Source: Moringa oleifera
Lineage: Eukaryota; Streptophyta; Magnoliopsida; Brassicales; Moringaceae
DNA: 64,000 nt
NCBI GenBank assembly: GCA_021397835.1
Contig: JAJFZO010000407.1
Span: 868,001-932,000, forward strand
Direction of reading: 5' to 3'
Shown here: in pieces, positions 1 to 12,349 of the stretch
Numbering within the stretch: position 1 is the first letter of the stretch
Layout of the letters: each line of letters opens with the position of its first letter
Made by a program: the position numbers and the translations under genes
The notes under the pieces: model-generated
The model's input: only the letters and a program-made list of their open reading frames with translations
Told to the model about the DNA's origin: nothing
The model's database searches: none

Positions 1-1272
1 AAAATATGAGATACATCATTGAATTTCATAGCAAATATAAAGGAATGATGAATAGTAAGGAAGAGAGTAAAATTAATCTGCATTATAAATGATGATACAA
101 ATAAATATGTAAGGAAAGATTTATAGCTTCTATATAATATACTTGCTGTCCCTTTGCTAAGAGCAATGCAGAAACTATAATTCTATTTTAAAGATATCTC
201 TTTCTAAGAACTAAAAAGAACTTAGAGTAAAGCCTAAGATCTACTTTAGACTAGTAAAGAAAGATTGTGGAAAGGTTATTTTCAGCCAAAAATAGGTCTA
301 TTTATAAAAAAATTTTAGGGCAAAGCTCGTCAAAATTTATTTGAAAAAAGGGGTACCACAATGCTAGTTAGTTAATTTTGAATAAAATACGCATCTGTGC
401 GTACTTCTCCCGGAACTATTTACAAGCTTCTTAAGTCTTTAGAATTCTTTCTTTTTAAACAATTAAGTCCCTAAATCCTTATATGAGATCATCATCAATC
501 ACAATGGTCTACAAGTATTTTTTTATTTTAATGTGGAATTAGCATCAATCACATTTAATTATCCTTTAACATTGATGCAAGATCGTAATCAGTCATCCTC
601 TATATCAAGCTTTCATTCTCGATGTCAAACTATCAACATCAAATTATCACCTTTCAAGTCTAGCATGAGATCGACACTAATTGTTGTTTAACTTGTTGAA
701 AGTACTTGTAGAGCTAATATGAGATACATGTGAACAAGTTTTCTTGCTTCTTTTTCTTGACATAAGATCGGAAGACATCTCAATTACCTTTACTTACTCA
801 TCATAAATAGCCACTGCCATATGTTAAGGTTGGCTGGATTAATAGTGATGATGTCATTTCGAGTTTCCCGTTATAGTCTTTACATAACTCAGCAACTACT
901 ATTTTCTTTCCACTTTATTCTTCTAACTCTATATCAATGTAACTTATTTTCTTTTTTTCAATTTCAATAACAAGCTTTTAGCAACTTCTTTATACCTTTT
1001 TCTTCTAAGATTTCTATCTTTAGTTTCCTTCTTTTAGCTATAGACACCATCAAAGCGTCTTCATTCACGGTAGAGTCTTTCGAAACTATTAGTGTCTAAT
1101 ATAATATCCGAGACCAGGTTCATCTAGTCACACTTTCTCTTGATGAAAGGTCATGGTTTAATAAGTTTGGTTATATCTATATATTTGAAGAGTTACTTGG
1201 CGGTGGCTTTGGGCTGCTGTTCCATCCATTTGTCGTTATGTTGTGTTTATAGACTATCCCCTTTTCAACTAG
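1..1272 (+). repeat. Gypsy-type element leader, copy 1 (direct repeat)
   Basis: This stretch is repeated in direct orientation at 2,520-3,802, offset by about 2.5 kb, with many substitutions and small indels. It begins inside the repeat at the window edge. It holds a non-coding leader with AGATC/TCAATCAC-like phrases and, near 1,020-1,245, the decayed start of the ORF1 that is better preserved in copy 2 (the reading around ERSW, YIYIFEELL and LHPFVVML). Homology to copy 2 ends at CAACTAGT. It is probably the 5' internal region of one LTR retrotransposon whose LTR lies outside the window. Confidence 0.7.
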
Positions 1273-1579
1273 TAAACATTTATTTTATTAAAAAAACCAT
1301 AAAGTCTTGAGGAAATTAAGTTTTACCTTGTTCACCAATGTCTAGGTTTTACATGTGTGAATCTAAATTTTGCTAGTGATGTTTCGCTCATGGTAGCCTT
1401 CCTTATGCTTTAAAAACTTTCTTTAGTTTAGAAATTTTGATGGGTTATTGTTAGGTGAATATAGAATGTAAAAAAAAAATATATATCTTCATGAAAATGT
1501 GTAAAGCATGGGTCAACAATAAATCGAGCGTATTCCTTTGCAAATTTTCTCCTCATTACTAATACAAGATGATGCCCTT
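1273..1579. other. AT-rich segment, no gene seen
   Basis: This lies between the first leader copy and the GTAACCTT minisatellite. I see no open frame or recognisable domain. It is probably internal retrotransposon debris. Confidence 0.4.
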
Positions 1580-1905
1580 GTTTACTTTGTGCAAGTCAGC
1601 GCTGTGCAACCTTATGATCATAGGCTTTATGTAACATTAAGATAGTAAGCAACATGTAACCTTGGAAACCAATATTATGTGTAACCACTTTGCATAATCT
1701 TTGTGCAATTTTGTTGTCATAGGCTTTGTATAATCTTAGCAACACTATTGGTTTTAGGCTCTATGAAATCTTAGCAATGTAGGCTTCGTGTAACCTTTAT
1801 AGATTATCTCATTGTAACTTTAGCAACATAGGCTCTATGTAACCTTTTTGTTATAGGCTTTGTGTAATTTTAGCCAGGCAGATTTCGTGTAACCATTATA
1901 AATAA
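1580..1905 (+). repeat. Degenerate minisatellite (ATAGGCTTTATGTAACCTT)
   Basis: The core phrase 'ataggctttatgtaacctt' recurs about ten times, with variable spacing of roughly 30-40 bp and variants such as 'taggcttcgtgtaacc' and 'taggctctatgtaacc'. The same phrase family reappears at 46,150-46,350. The copies are strongly diverged, so the array is old. Confidence 0.65.
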
Positions 1906-1949
1906 GATCTATATTGTCACAGCCGACCTTTTAGATGAAAGCCCAATGT

Positions 1950-2520
1950 GAGAAATTTTTTCTATTTTAGATATTCTTTTGGTTGGATTAAATTTTTCGA
2001 ACAAAGAAAAATGAGGAGTCACCACCAATCTTTTTTCTAGTGAGATTAACCATTAATTTTTATTTCAAATCTTCTTTGTATTTTGATAAAGCAAATGAGA
2101 AACTTTATTTAAAAGGAAACAATGGTCTACTTCACTAGAGGATCTGAGATAGGGAGTCACTTATGCATGGAAAATGATTAACAACCCCACAAGGGCTCAA
2201 GAATTGGTACCATTCAAACCGAATGATCTCGCATTTGGGATCATCTTAGTTTAATATTGATCCCACAATACAATTAATAAATTTAACATATATATATATA
2301 TATTAAAATATCCGTGCATAGTGAGATTGATCTTCGGTTAACCTTAAAACTTTTAGAGAAAGACCACAATAAACTTTATCATAACCTGGTGTGATCTCAA
2401 AACAAATTTTCATGCAAGAATCTCATAACGTAGTCTGTATTAAATATTCAATTTTTTAAAATAAATACATTTTGAATTTGAGATTCAGAATGTGAACTTC
2501 ATCAAATTTCTATTACTTTA
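1950..2520 (+). repeat. Gypsy-type LTR fragment (+)
   Basis: This contains the phrase 'gaggagtcaccaccaatctttt' and, further on, the 'gggagtcactta...ggtaccattc' block typical of a widespread plant Gypsy LTR family. Related blocks occur at 13,780-14,120 (+), 17,900-18,430 (-) and 24,960-25,250 (+). It sits directly before leader copy 2, as an LTR should. Exact LTR ends were not found. Confidence 0.6.
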
Positions 2521-3802
2521 AAAAATATGAGATGCAACACTGAATTTCATACCAAATACGTAAGAATGATGAATTATAAGGAAGAAAAGTAAAATTAATC
2601 TATATGATTTTTCATTCAATTCATAAATAATGATACAAATAAATATGCAAGGAAAGATTTATACCTTCCATACAACATACTTGCTCTCTCAACTATAATT
2701 CCATTTTAAAGACCTTTCTTCCCAAGAATTAGGAAGAACTTAGAGTAAAGCCTAAGATCTACTTTGGACTAATAAAAAGAGAGTGTGAAAAGGTCCTTTT
2801 GAGCCAAAAATAGGTACATTTATAAAAAGAATTTTGGGACAAAGCTTATTAAAATCTATTTGAAAAAAGGAGTACCACAATGCTAGTTGGTTACTTTTGA
2901 ATAAAATGCGCATCTGTGCGTACTTTACTAAGAACTATTTACAAGCTTCTTCAGTCTTCATACTTTTTCTTCTTTAAACAATTAAGTCCCTAAATTTAGA
3001 TATGAGATCATCATCAATAACAGAGGTCTACAAGTTTTTTTTTTTTTAATTTTAATGTAAAATTAGCATCAATCACATTTAATTATCCCTTAACACTGAT
3101 GCGAGATCGTCATCAATCATCATCTATATCAAGCTTTCATTCTTGATATGAGACTATTAACATCAAATTATCACCTTTCACATCCAACATGAGATAAACA
3201 CTAATTATTATTTAACTTTTTGAAAATACTTGTAGAGCTGATACGAGATCCATGCGAACAAATTTTCTTGCTTCTTTTTCTCAACAAAAGATAAGGAGAC
3301 ATCTCAACTATCTTCACTTATTGACCATGAATAGCCATTGCTATGTGTCAAGGTTGACTCAATTAATAATGATGATGTTATTGTTTTGAGTTTAGTGTTG
3401 CAGTCTTTACATAACTTGGTAACTGCTATTTCCTTTTCACTTTATTCTTCTAACTCTCTCTCTTTGTAACTTATTCTCTTTTATGCAATTTCAATGACAA
3501 GCTTTTAGCAATTTCTCTAGACTTTTCTTGTAAGATTTCAATCTTTAGTTTCCTTCCTTTAGCAAAGGACACCATCAAAGTGTCTTCATTCACAATAGAG
3601 TCTTTAGAAATTATTAGGGTCCAATACAATATCTTAGACCATGTTCATCTCGTCGCTTTTTCTCTTGATGAAAGGTCATGGTCTAATAAGTTTGATTATA
3701 TCTATATATTTGAAGAGTTACTTCGCGATGGCTTTAGGCTACTACTCTATCCATTTGTCATTATGTTGTGATTCTAATATAGACTATCCCTTTCTCAACT
3801 AG
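2520..3802 (+). repeat. Gypsy-type element leader, copy 2 (direct repeat)
   Basis: This is the second copy of the 1-1,272 repeat, following an LTR-like block and running into the ORF1 remnant at about 3,560. It has a poly-T tract near 3,036 and repeated phrases of the ATGAGATC...ATCAATCAC type. An inverted, more diverged copy of the same leader lies at about 17,070-17,640. Confidence 0.65.
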
Positions 3803-5550
3803 TTCTGAATGCCTAAAGACGTATTTTCAGGTATCTATCCATGTGTATAGATTTTGGCATTGAAACTATCTCTATAAATTTATTTTCCAAACTCCTTAAG
3901 CTTATTGAGAATTGTGGTGGTGCTAAAAACTTTATGTTTAGCTTTTGGTACTTCATGGCTAAATCACCGAACTTGTTTAAGTGGGGCTTGTCATCATCGA
4001 ATAAGGCTTGGAAGACTAAGTATTTCTAAGCCACTTACAATGATCTTTTCCTTCATCTCATATCGTGAAGAATCTTGAATTCAGCATATGGGTCCAAAAA
4101 GGATCTTTATGATCAATCTAAGACCTTTTATCTTTGAATGATAGATACACTAGTACATATATAATTAAGTTTTACCTCACACCAACCAAACTGGCCATAG
4201 TTTATAACGTAAGAGCAGACTTCTTAAATAACCCTATTGTTGAACCCTATTAGATATTAACACCAAATGTAGATCACAATGTCGATCCTTCTCTTACTCC
4301 ATCTCCTCAATCTATCCTAAACTCCTACCAACCTCATAATTTATTGACACTAACCCTTTTTCACCCAAGTCATTTATCCATGATTGAGCCATTTTTGAAA
4401 ACTTTTCCTCGATCTCACTTTTGCCATCAGGTTATTTTTTATTTTCTTTGATTTTTTACTTTTACTAACTCTATTTTTGGATGTGTAGATTCTTAAGTGG
4501 CTCTTAATAGAAGACTCCAAATGGTTTAAGACCTAGCTAAATCATTTGGATCAAGGCCCTAGCCACCAATTGCTATTATTATCCACATTTTACTATTGTT
4601 AAGCCGGGATCAGCTACTTGATCCTATAGAGTCCATCTCTTTGGATCAAAAAGCTAATCTCAATCTTAATCTAACAAGTAGACAGTCAAACCTACTCCAA
4701 AATACTCCTCTAGCAAGAGTAAGGTAGTTGCTAATTACTCTGATGTTGAAGTGGAAGTCTTAGTGAATGTAGCTGAAAGCCTTTATTTGGGGATGTCCTA
4801 AATAAGTGTACTATTGATGCATTGGGTAGTTCAATCTCAAGTTTGCCAACATGTAATGCACAAGGCTATGCTCCCAAGAGATTGGGAACGACTTTTGAAA
4901 TTGGAGACCAATGCCCTTGCAAGCAAAGTTGTTTGTCACTTCGAATAGGTATGAGATCATCTTTTGATTCTTTTATGTTACTTTTGTATTTTTATTTTGT
5001 GTTCATCTGATTTAACATAGGTTTTTTTTTTTTTTTTATCAAACTTACTTGATATAACATCATGCTCATTGTTGTGTAATTGTTTGATGAATTGGCCTTG
5101 CTCATAGAATGACATGAGATCATGAATAAGGCCCTTATTTGAAAGCAAGCAGAGGGTTTGTCAAGCCATTAAAGACATGATCTAAGCTCGAGAATTGATT
5201 ATTGAGGCTCGAGTGACTAGGTTGTAGAGTACAGAGCAAGCGTTAAATTCGACTTTGAAGTAGCTCAGGCAACTTTTGAGTTGTTGCCCAATCTAAGATC
5301 GGACACCTAAACAAGGTTCAAAGACTGTAATATGAAATTGATCTAAGAGCTCTAAGAGGGGTAGTAACTCTCTCTACCACTTCATGGATGATGTGCCCTC
5401 TTTTGTCCCCCATTAAGATCATTTCCAAGATGATAGTTGTCTCAGACAAGCTTGAGCCTAAAACCCCAACTTTAGATCAAGTGTTAGCTCTTGTAACATT
5501 AGCACCAATAGAGCCTCCTTCAGACCTGGCCCATCCTTCAACTTTAACAA
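3560..5550 (+). pseudogene. Decayed ORF1 of a Gypsy-type element (PF04195-like)
   Basis: The longest open pieces are 3,580-3,771 and 3,841-4,029. Read together they give, in order, a motif like YIYIFEELLRDGFRLLLYPFV, a conserved asparagine-like join, then FSKLLKLIENCGG, FMFSFWYF and SNKAWKTKYF. This order matches the plant 'putative gypsy type transposon' domain (GFRLPLHPF ... WK.RFF). Later fragments up to about 5,550 look like its coiled or acidic C-terminal part. Many stops and frameshifts break it, so it is not a working gene. The family assignment is from memory of the motif only. Confidence 0.5.
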
Positions 5551-5649
5551 CCTGAATGTACTTTTTTAAAATTATTTTTGGCCTATATCTTTAATTAAAA
5601 TGAATGAAAGTTATTTTTTTTCATGATTCTCATTATGTTAACTATTCTA

Positions 5650-6120
5650 ATGAGCTAACTCAACTTTGAATCACAATTATCCACTTGATGAACCCAATCA
5701 TAACATCTTAATGAGCCATCATCCACGATCTTGAGGAATTTCTAGATCAAATTATATTCAAGAGTCGATCTAACTACAACTTGATCCAACTGTAATGTGA
5801 TCTCGATCTCATTGTCAGTCTATTGATGCATCTTGATCTTGATCTTAAACTTTTCACTATTAAACTCGATCTCAATGTTAAATCAATATTGTAACATGAT
5901 CCTAATCTCAAATCATTTTATACTAATCTCATACTTAAGCAATTTTACAAAATGATCAATCACTCTAACAATTATCTCTTAGATCCCAAGTCGATTATAA
6001 ACAATCTCTTAACTCTAATATAAAGTCTTTAGTTGTAAAAAATTAGGTGGTTGCCCCTCTTTGCCCATTCCTGACGATCAAGGATAGGGCAAAGATTTAA
6101 GACTATTTAATTTAACACCC
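5650..6120. repeat. GATCTCAATCT-rich degenerate repeat
   Basis: Short phrases such as 'gatctcgatctcattg', 'ttgatcttgatctt' and 'gatcctaatctc' recur in loose tandem. No open frame is present. A small perfect stem (TTTGCCC / GGGCAAA) occurs near 6,067-6,100. Confidence 0.4.
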
Positions 6121-6189
6121 TAAAAATCTTAAAATATCATAGAGCTTCTTATATCTTCCTCTCTTTCTTTGACAAATAAATGTCTTGTG

Positions 6190-7450
6190 CTGGATCTTCC
6201 TCAGCATCAAAATGGTAAGCCTTGATATCCTGTACATAACATGATTCACATTTGCTTCCATATTTATCAGAAATTACTGAAACATTGCCTAAAATTCTCT
6301 AGCAAGGATGTGATTCACATTTATCTTGCCATTTTGTCCACAGAACTAATCCTGTAGAGTATACTAGGAAACGATTCCCACATTCATCCGACTATCCTCC
6401 ATTTTGATTGAAATTGATTTTCAATGAGATACAATATTCAACTATCCCAAATGATCTTTCCAAAGTGATCCACAGTATCAATCGAAGTGTGGTGATCAGT
6501 TACTTAAAATAATCCAAAAGGTAATGAGGATATAATGTCTAGCCTTCTTAATACTAATTCTGAATTCGATTAATTGAAGTGCGATTCATATTCATTTTGA
6601 TAATCTCACAGTTTATCTACAACAATTCTCATTATGACTTTAAATCTAGAATTCTAGACCATTATATTTTATTGATCATGCGATTCACATTCATCATGGT
6701 TACTCGCTGATGCAATGCCTTTTTCCTGACGTAGTTATTAACAATTGAAAATTTTAACCATAACACATTTTATAGTAAGCTAGGTTTCTTGCTTTGTGCA
6801 TGATTCATAACAAATCCAACTTTTCCATGACGTGGTTCTCAAAAAATAGGAATTTATTTTTCATGGCACAATTTATGGTCATATCAAAGAATTATGTCAT
6901 TTCATCCACGATGTGATTTTTAGTTTTGTGGATTTTCCTCTTCTATGATGCAATGTATGGCAAGCTAGGAATAATTTTTGTCCATGATGCTAGCTTTAGC
7001 CTTCAAGAACTTCTACCATTATGCAATGTAAAGCAAGCTAGGTTTAAGGCATTCTAATTCGTGATATGAGTCTTAATTGTCGAAAGTTTACCCATGGTTT
7101 TTGATTCACTAAGGATAATTCCTTAGTTTAATTGCCTTTCCTTATTTTTTCCCGAGGTTCACTTTTTTTTTTTGTTTTCACGAAGAAGTCTTTCCTCCTC
7201 CATCAAGAAAGTCTTATTTCCTTCCATCGAAAAAATTTTATTTTATTCCCTCTCATTGAAAAAATTTTATTTGTTTCCTTTCGTTGGGAAATTTTCTTTT
7301 AGTTTTGTACTCTAAGGAATTTTTTTTTTCAATTCCCTCCCATTGGGAAAATATTATTTCAATTTTCTACCATCGAGAAACTTCTATGTAAAATAATGAT
7401 TGTGCATGATGCATAATGTGTTTTTAAATTATTATTAGTATTTTCAAGTA
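6190..7450 (+). repeat. Left arm of large inverted repeat
   Basis: This is similar, as reverse complement, to about 12,350-13,640. Matching landmarks include the 'gattgtgcatgatgcataatg' block (7,390 here, about 12,420 in the other arm), the CCCATTGGGAAAATATT minisatellite and the CATGATGCAATGT / AAGCTAGG block. The two arms enclose a minus-strand Gypsy pol remnant. LTRs of one element should be direct repeats, so the arms are not its normal LTR pair. Confidence 0.6.
7150..7390 (+). repeat. Minisatellite (TTCCCTCCCATTGAGAAAATTTTATTT)
   Basis: About six copies of a roughly 36-bp unit with the core 'ccatcgaaaaaattttattt', varying by substitution and small indel. The inverted counterpart, with the core 'gggatgaaataaaatttccc', lies at 12,450-12,640. 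Confidence 0.6.
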
Positions 7451-8100
7451 AGGCCACACATTCTAGCCATCCTCTTGGTTTACATATCTCAGTTCCTCTA
7501 AATTGATTATTACAAGATGCAAGATTATCCTTTACATAATGTTTTATGGTAAACAGTCGAAGTATCTCCCAGAACCACTCTCATTTCTTTTGATCCTTTT
7601 TTCATAACGCTCCTATTTCCCCAAAGGTCTTTTTCCTTGTATTTTAAGGTTTACCATATTCTTTTAGGACAAAATTTTTATATTTTACTTTTAAGATTTG
7701 TTTTAAACAACCTATTTAGGTAGTGAAATCATATCTAATGCTAAGACATAATTCTTATATTCTCCTTAAAAGAGAGGAAAGAATTTTAGAATTGTAAGAC
7801 AAAAAATGCTTTGAGACTTTATTTGATGGGTAATTTAGTATATAGAATCCTATTCTTACACATCATGCCTAAAGAAGCATTCATCATATTCAGTTTTTCT
7901 ATAGACTATGAATATATTTGATTCCTCACTTTCATCTATCCTTGTCGAAAGAAATAATGTAGACAATTTTTTCCTTCATCGAAATTTTTTCTTAACTATT
8001 TATTTCTTTAATCAGACTACCCATTCAAGTTTTTGGCATTGATCATTCTCTTTCTTTTTTCTTTCTTTTATTTTTAGTCTCCTTTTTGTGTTTTCAACTA
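7450..8100. other. AT-rich segment, no gene seen
   Basis: This lies between the inverted-repeat arm and the end of the Gypsy pol. No open frame or recognisable motif was seen. It may be the 3' non-coding part of the minus-strand Gypsy element. Confidence 0.35.
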
Positions 8101-8102
8101 TC

Positions 8103-11090
8103 TTTTTTAAGTATAGTACTCTTTTAATACATTTGAATTAATAAGACTAGGAAAAATAAGACCATTCATCTCCGTCAAAATCAAGTCTCCTCCTAAAAAG
8201 ACCTTCATTATAATGTATAGCTCATCCCAATTGGGTGTCTATTTTTTTTTTTTTAAGATCAAAGATAATGTCGGGTATTCTTTTCCACATTAAAACACCT
8301 TCTTTGAAGATTCTGAGATGAAGTTTTTTGTTTTAAGCGAGTTCCATTCTTTTCTCGTATAGTTGACCATGGCATAAAGCTTTCATATTGAGTTTTAATC
8401 CATTCATCTTCGTTGAGAGTAGCTTCTTTTATTACTCCCAATAAAGGGATTTCTTTTTCGACCAATAGCACTACTTTCGTCCCATACATAAAAGAATATG
8501 GGGTTACCCTAATGGAGGTTTTGACACTTATTCTGTAAGCTATTAAAGCTAAACAGAGTATTTCATGCTAGTCCTTATAAGTTAATATTATTTTCCTGAT
8601 AATCTTTTTAATGTTTTTCTTAGTGATCTTTATTAACTATTGATCTTTAGTCGGTATGCTACTGAATTATGATGTTTAATTTTGAATTCTCTACAAATAT
8701 TCTCCATCTATATGAGCAACATTATTTGAAATAATTCTGTTAGATGCCATACTAATTTATGATATCTTTTTTCAAGAATCTATTAACTACTGATTTTATC
8801 ATGTGGGCGATTGATCCTACCTCAATCCACTTAGTAAAATAATCAATAAATATTCAAATAAATTTATGTCGATTAGAAACCTTTAGGATGATCGATCCAA
8901 TCGCATTGAACCCCCACAAAGAGAAAGGCCATGGCACATTTATTACATGTAATAGAGCAGGTGGAGCATGGATCGTGTCCCCATAAAACTGACATTTTTA
9001 GAGCATTTACGTATGTATTGGATACAATCTTTTTTCATAATAAACTAACTCTCATTGTTTGTTAAGCCATCATATGATCGTTTGCATGTATACTACAAAT
9101 TTCTTCATGTTTTTCTCTAGTTATGCTTCATGATTGTTGTTCATCAACACAGCGGAGTAATGTATGATCATTTTTTTTTTTGTATAAGCATTCTCTGTTT
9201 AAGATAAAGTTAGGAAACAAACTTCTTAATGTCTTTTTACCATTTTCTATTGCCCTTTTTGGGTATAACCAATCCTTGATAAATCATTTAATATTATGAA
9301 ACCAAGGTGCCTATCTTTTTCATTTTCTATGATCAAATAATATGCGAGAGATTATTTAATGCTAATTTTTATAAGTAGTATTTCCTCTAAGCTATTGACT
9401 TGGAACATTGTCGCAAGGGTAGCAAAGGTATCTATAATCTGATTCTCTTCTCTATGGAGATAATGGAAGGAGATTTACTTGAAAATTTCAAGCAACTCAT
9501 TCAAATATGCATGATATTTCATTAGGGTAACGTGTCAAGTCAGTCATTCACTTTTTAATTGATAAATCATGAGGGAAGAATCCCTATATATTTTTAGCTT
9601 TATCATTCCTTTCTATATGCAACAATCAATCCTAAAATGCATGCCTCATACTCAATCATATTGTTAATTAGTGGCGTCAAAATCTAATTTAGCTATAAAA
9701 GGACAATATGGTTTATCTTGGCCTAATTCCATGCCTTATAGCATTTGAATCTCCATTAAAGTGCATTTCCCATTCTTGTTGTCCATTTATTTCTTCCTCA
9801 ACATAAGTAACAAGGTCTTTACCAAGAAAATTAAATTGCGCTGGCTGATAGTCCTTGGTGGCTCTGTCTATCAAAAATTCTACTATTGCACTCCCTTTGA
9901 TTACTTTTCAGGATGCATATACTAACTCATACTCTGAGAATAACACTTCCCATCTTACGACTCTTTGTGATAACTAGAATTTTTCAAATAAATATTTAAT
10001 CGGGTAAAGTTTCGCAATGATCCAAGTAATGTGACTAAGCAAGTATTGGCCGGTCAGTGGGTAAACCATGCCAAAGTGCAACAAATCTTTTTGATTGATA
10101 AATAATTGCATTCGTAATCAGTAAATTTCTTGCTCAAGTAATATATAACTTGTTCTTTTATATCTGTTTCGTCCATTTGAGCTAGTAAGCATTCTAATGA
10201 CCACTTGTGCACTGTTAAATAAGAAATTAAGGGGTTTCCTTAGTGTAGAAGGCATTAACATTAGTGGACTTGATAAATATTCATTCAATTCATTAAATAT
10301 AACTTGGCATTTATCATTTCACTGTTATAGTTATTCTCATAATAATCAAAAAATAGGATCGTAAATATTTGTTAACTGTGAAATAAATTTATTGATAAAA
10401 TTTAACCTTCTCGAGAATCCCCAAATTTCTTTGATCGTATTTGAATGAGGTAAATTTTGTATTGCCCTTATTTTATCTAGGTCAAACTTGATTCCTTTAT
10501 TGCTAACCACAAATCCCAATAATTTCTTAAATTTTACTCCGATGATACATTTGTTTGTGTTTAACCTAAGCTTATGCTACCTTAATCTTTCAAAAATCAT
10601 TCTCAAATCTTTTACATGGTCTTTGTCTTTCTTACATTTGGCTATCATATCACTCACATAGATTTCAATCAACTTGTGCATCATGTCATGGAACAAGGTG
10701 ATCGTGCTCCTAGGTAAGTTACCTCGATATTTTTTTAATTTGAAAGGCATTACTCTATAGCAAAACATACCCCACATTGTAGTAAAACATTGTCTTTTTC
10801 ATTTCTTCCACAACCATGTGGATCTGATTATATCCAGAATACTATCCATGAATGAGAATAAAGAAAATTTGGTTGTTTTGTCTGCTAATGTGTCAATATG
10901 GGCTAAAAAATAATTGTCTTTAGAGCTGACCCTTTTCAAATCTCTATAATCCATGCACATACATACTCAGTCATCTTTCTTGGGGATTGGCATAATATTA
11001 GCCACCCATTTAAGGTAAATTGCCATGATAATGAAGCCTACATCTAACAACTTTTAGACCTATTCTTTTATCTTAAGTAATATGTCAAGT
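8103..11090 (-). pseudogene. Gypsy pol remnant (RT, RNase H, integrase)
   Basis: Read on the minus strand, pieces of a Ty3/Gypsy polyprotein occur in the normal order. The reverse transcriptase start near 11,080-10,900 reads MPIPKKDD and MDYRDLKRVSSKD. The palm at 10,777-10,577 reads CYRVMPFKLK, TLFHDMMHK and IYVSDMIAK, where the usual YVDD has become YVSD. A poorly kept RNase H region covers about 10.1-9.6 kb. Integrase core motifs lie at about 9.0-8.6 kb, the end of integrase at 8,489-8,259, and the C-terminal PNWDELYIIMKVF ... LILTEMNG ... INSNVLKEYY at about 8,250-8,110. The motifs look closest to the plant Athila/Tat-type branch. Stops and frameshifts throughout, plus the changed catalytic motif, show that it is dead. 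Confidence 0.75.
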
Positions 11091-11499
11091 TTCATTCTCT
11101 TTAATTTTTTTTTTTGTTATATTGGAGGGCAATCTAGTTTAAGGGGTAACTTGTGCTTGATATTGTTTTGTCTAAACTCGACATATCCTTGTATGACCAA
11201 GCAAAGATATTAATATATTCCTTCAACAACTTAATCGAAGCTTTTTTTTTTTTTATTGTGATAGAAATTAAGGTTCTAATCTTAACTTTTCTTTCTCTTT
11301 TCTTTAGTGCCCAAATTCACCATTTTGGTTTTTTCTTCATAAGGTAAGATTTGCTCCTCTTCTTAAATAATATGTTTTTTTTTATTTCTAATAGAAAAAA
11401 ATAGCTCTCATTAGATGACCTAACAAATTTTGAAGCCTTACTTAGATGGCCTACCCTCGCTTAAAGGTCTTTCTTTTAAGTTATCTTAACAAATTTGAA

Positions 11500-12090
11500 A
11501 GCCTACTTTCCATACTCCCTTTGAATTTTCTCAAATTCATGTCCATCTTTTGATGGACAATCTTTACTTCTCTTTAAAAGTTAGATCCTCTTTTGATGGA
11601 TGACTTAACTTTTATTATTCAATTATGTCCCTCTTTTGATGGACTTTTTGAAAATATGTTCCTCTTTCGATGGACTTCTTGGAATCATGTCCCTCTTTAG
11701 ACAGACTTCTTAGAATCATGTCCTTCTTTCTACAGACTTTATAGTTTTTACCTATTTAATCAAGTCCCTCTTTTAATGGACTCTTTGAAATTATGTTCCT
11801 GTCTCAATGAACTCTTTGTGATCATGTCTTTCTTTACATGGACTTTCGAGTTTTTTTTACTATTTCTTTTTCACCGGACTCCTCAGAATCATGTTCCTCT
11901 TCTGATTAACATTTCGAAATCATGTCCTTCTCAATGAACACCTTGGAATCATGTACCTTTTTTTTGGACTTTTTATTTTTCACTATGTAAGCAAGTCCTT
12001 CTTTCGACAAACTCTTTATTTCACCCTCTTTCGATGATTTTTCTCATATGTTGATGTCCTTATTTTAATGGACTTTTTTTTTTCCATGTA
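11500..12090 (+). repeat. Minisatellite (GTCCCTCTTTTGATGGACTT)
   Basis: At least twelve degenerate copies of a unit of about 36-40 bp. The core is 'tgtccctcttttgatggac', followed by 'tttttggaatca'. Variants keep the CCTCTTT and GGACT blocks. It lies just upstream, on the minus strand, of the Gypsy pol, where gag or leader sequence would be expected. No protein reading is maintained. Confidence 0.7.
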
Positions 12091-12349
12091 GATGGACATT
12101 TCTTTCTCTTTCACATTCCTCGTGTCATTAGATCTACTTTCATTGATTCTTTAGTATTTATTAAATTATAGTACTCATTTGATGGTTTTTTTTTTGGGTT
12201 TTTATCAAAAAAGTTATAGCACTCATTTTACGACATTTCTTTAGATTGCATAGAAATTCATAATGTGTATGAGTGAATTATTCAAAAAAAAAAAAGAAAA
12301 AAAAGATAGGAAAACATATGTAAATTTAATAGAGCAGATGGAAAATACA

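Noticed and set aside
11500..12090. CRISPR-like array
   Set aside because: The direct repeats are degenerate, the spacers are not unique, and the DNA is plant nuclear; it is a minisatellite.
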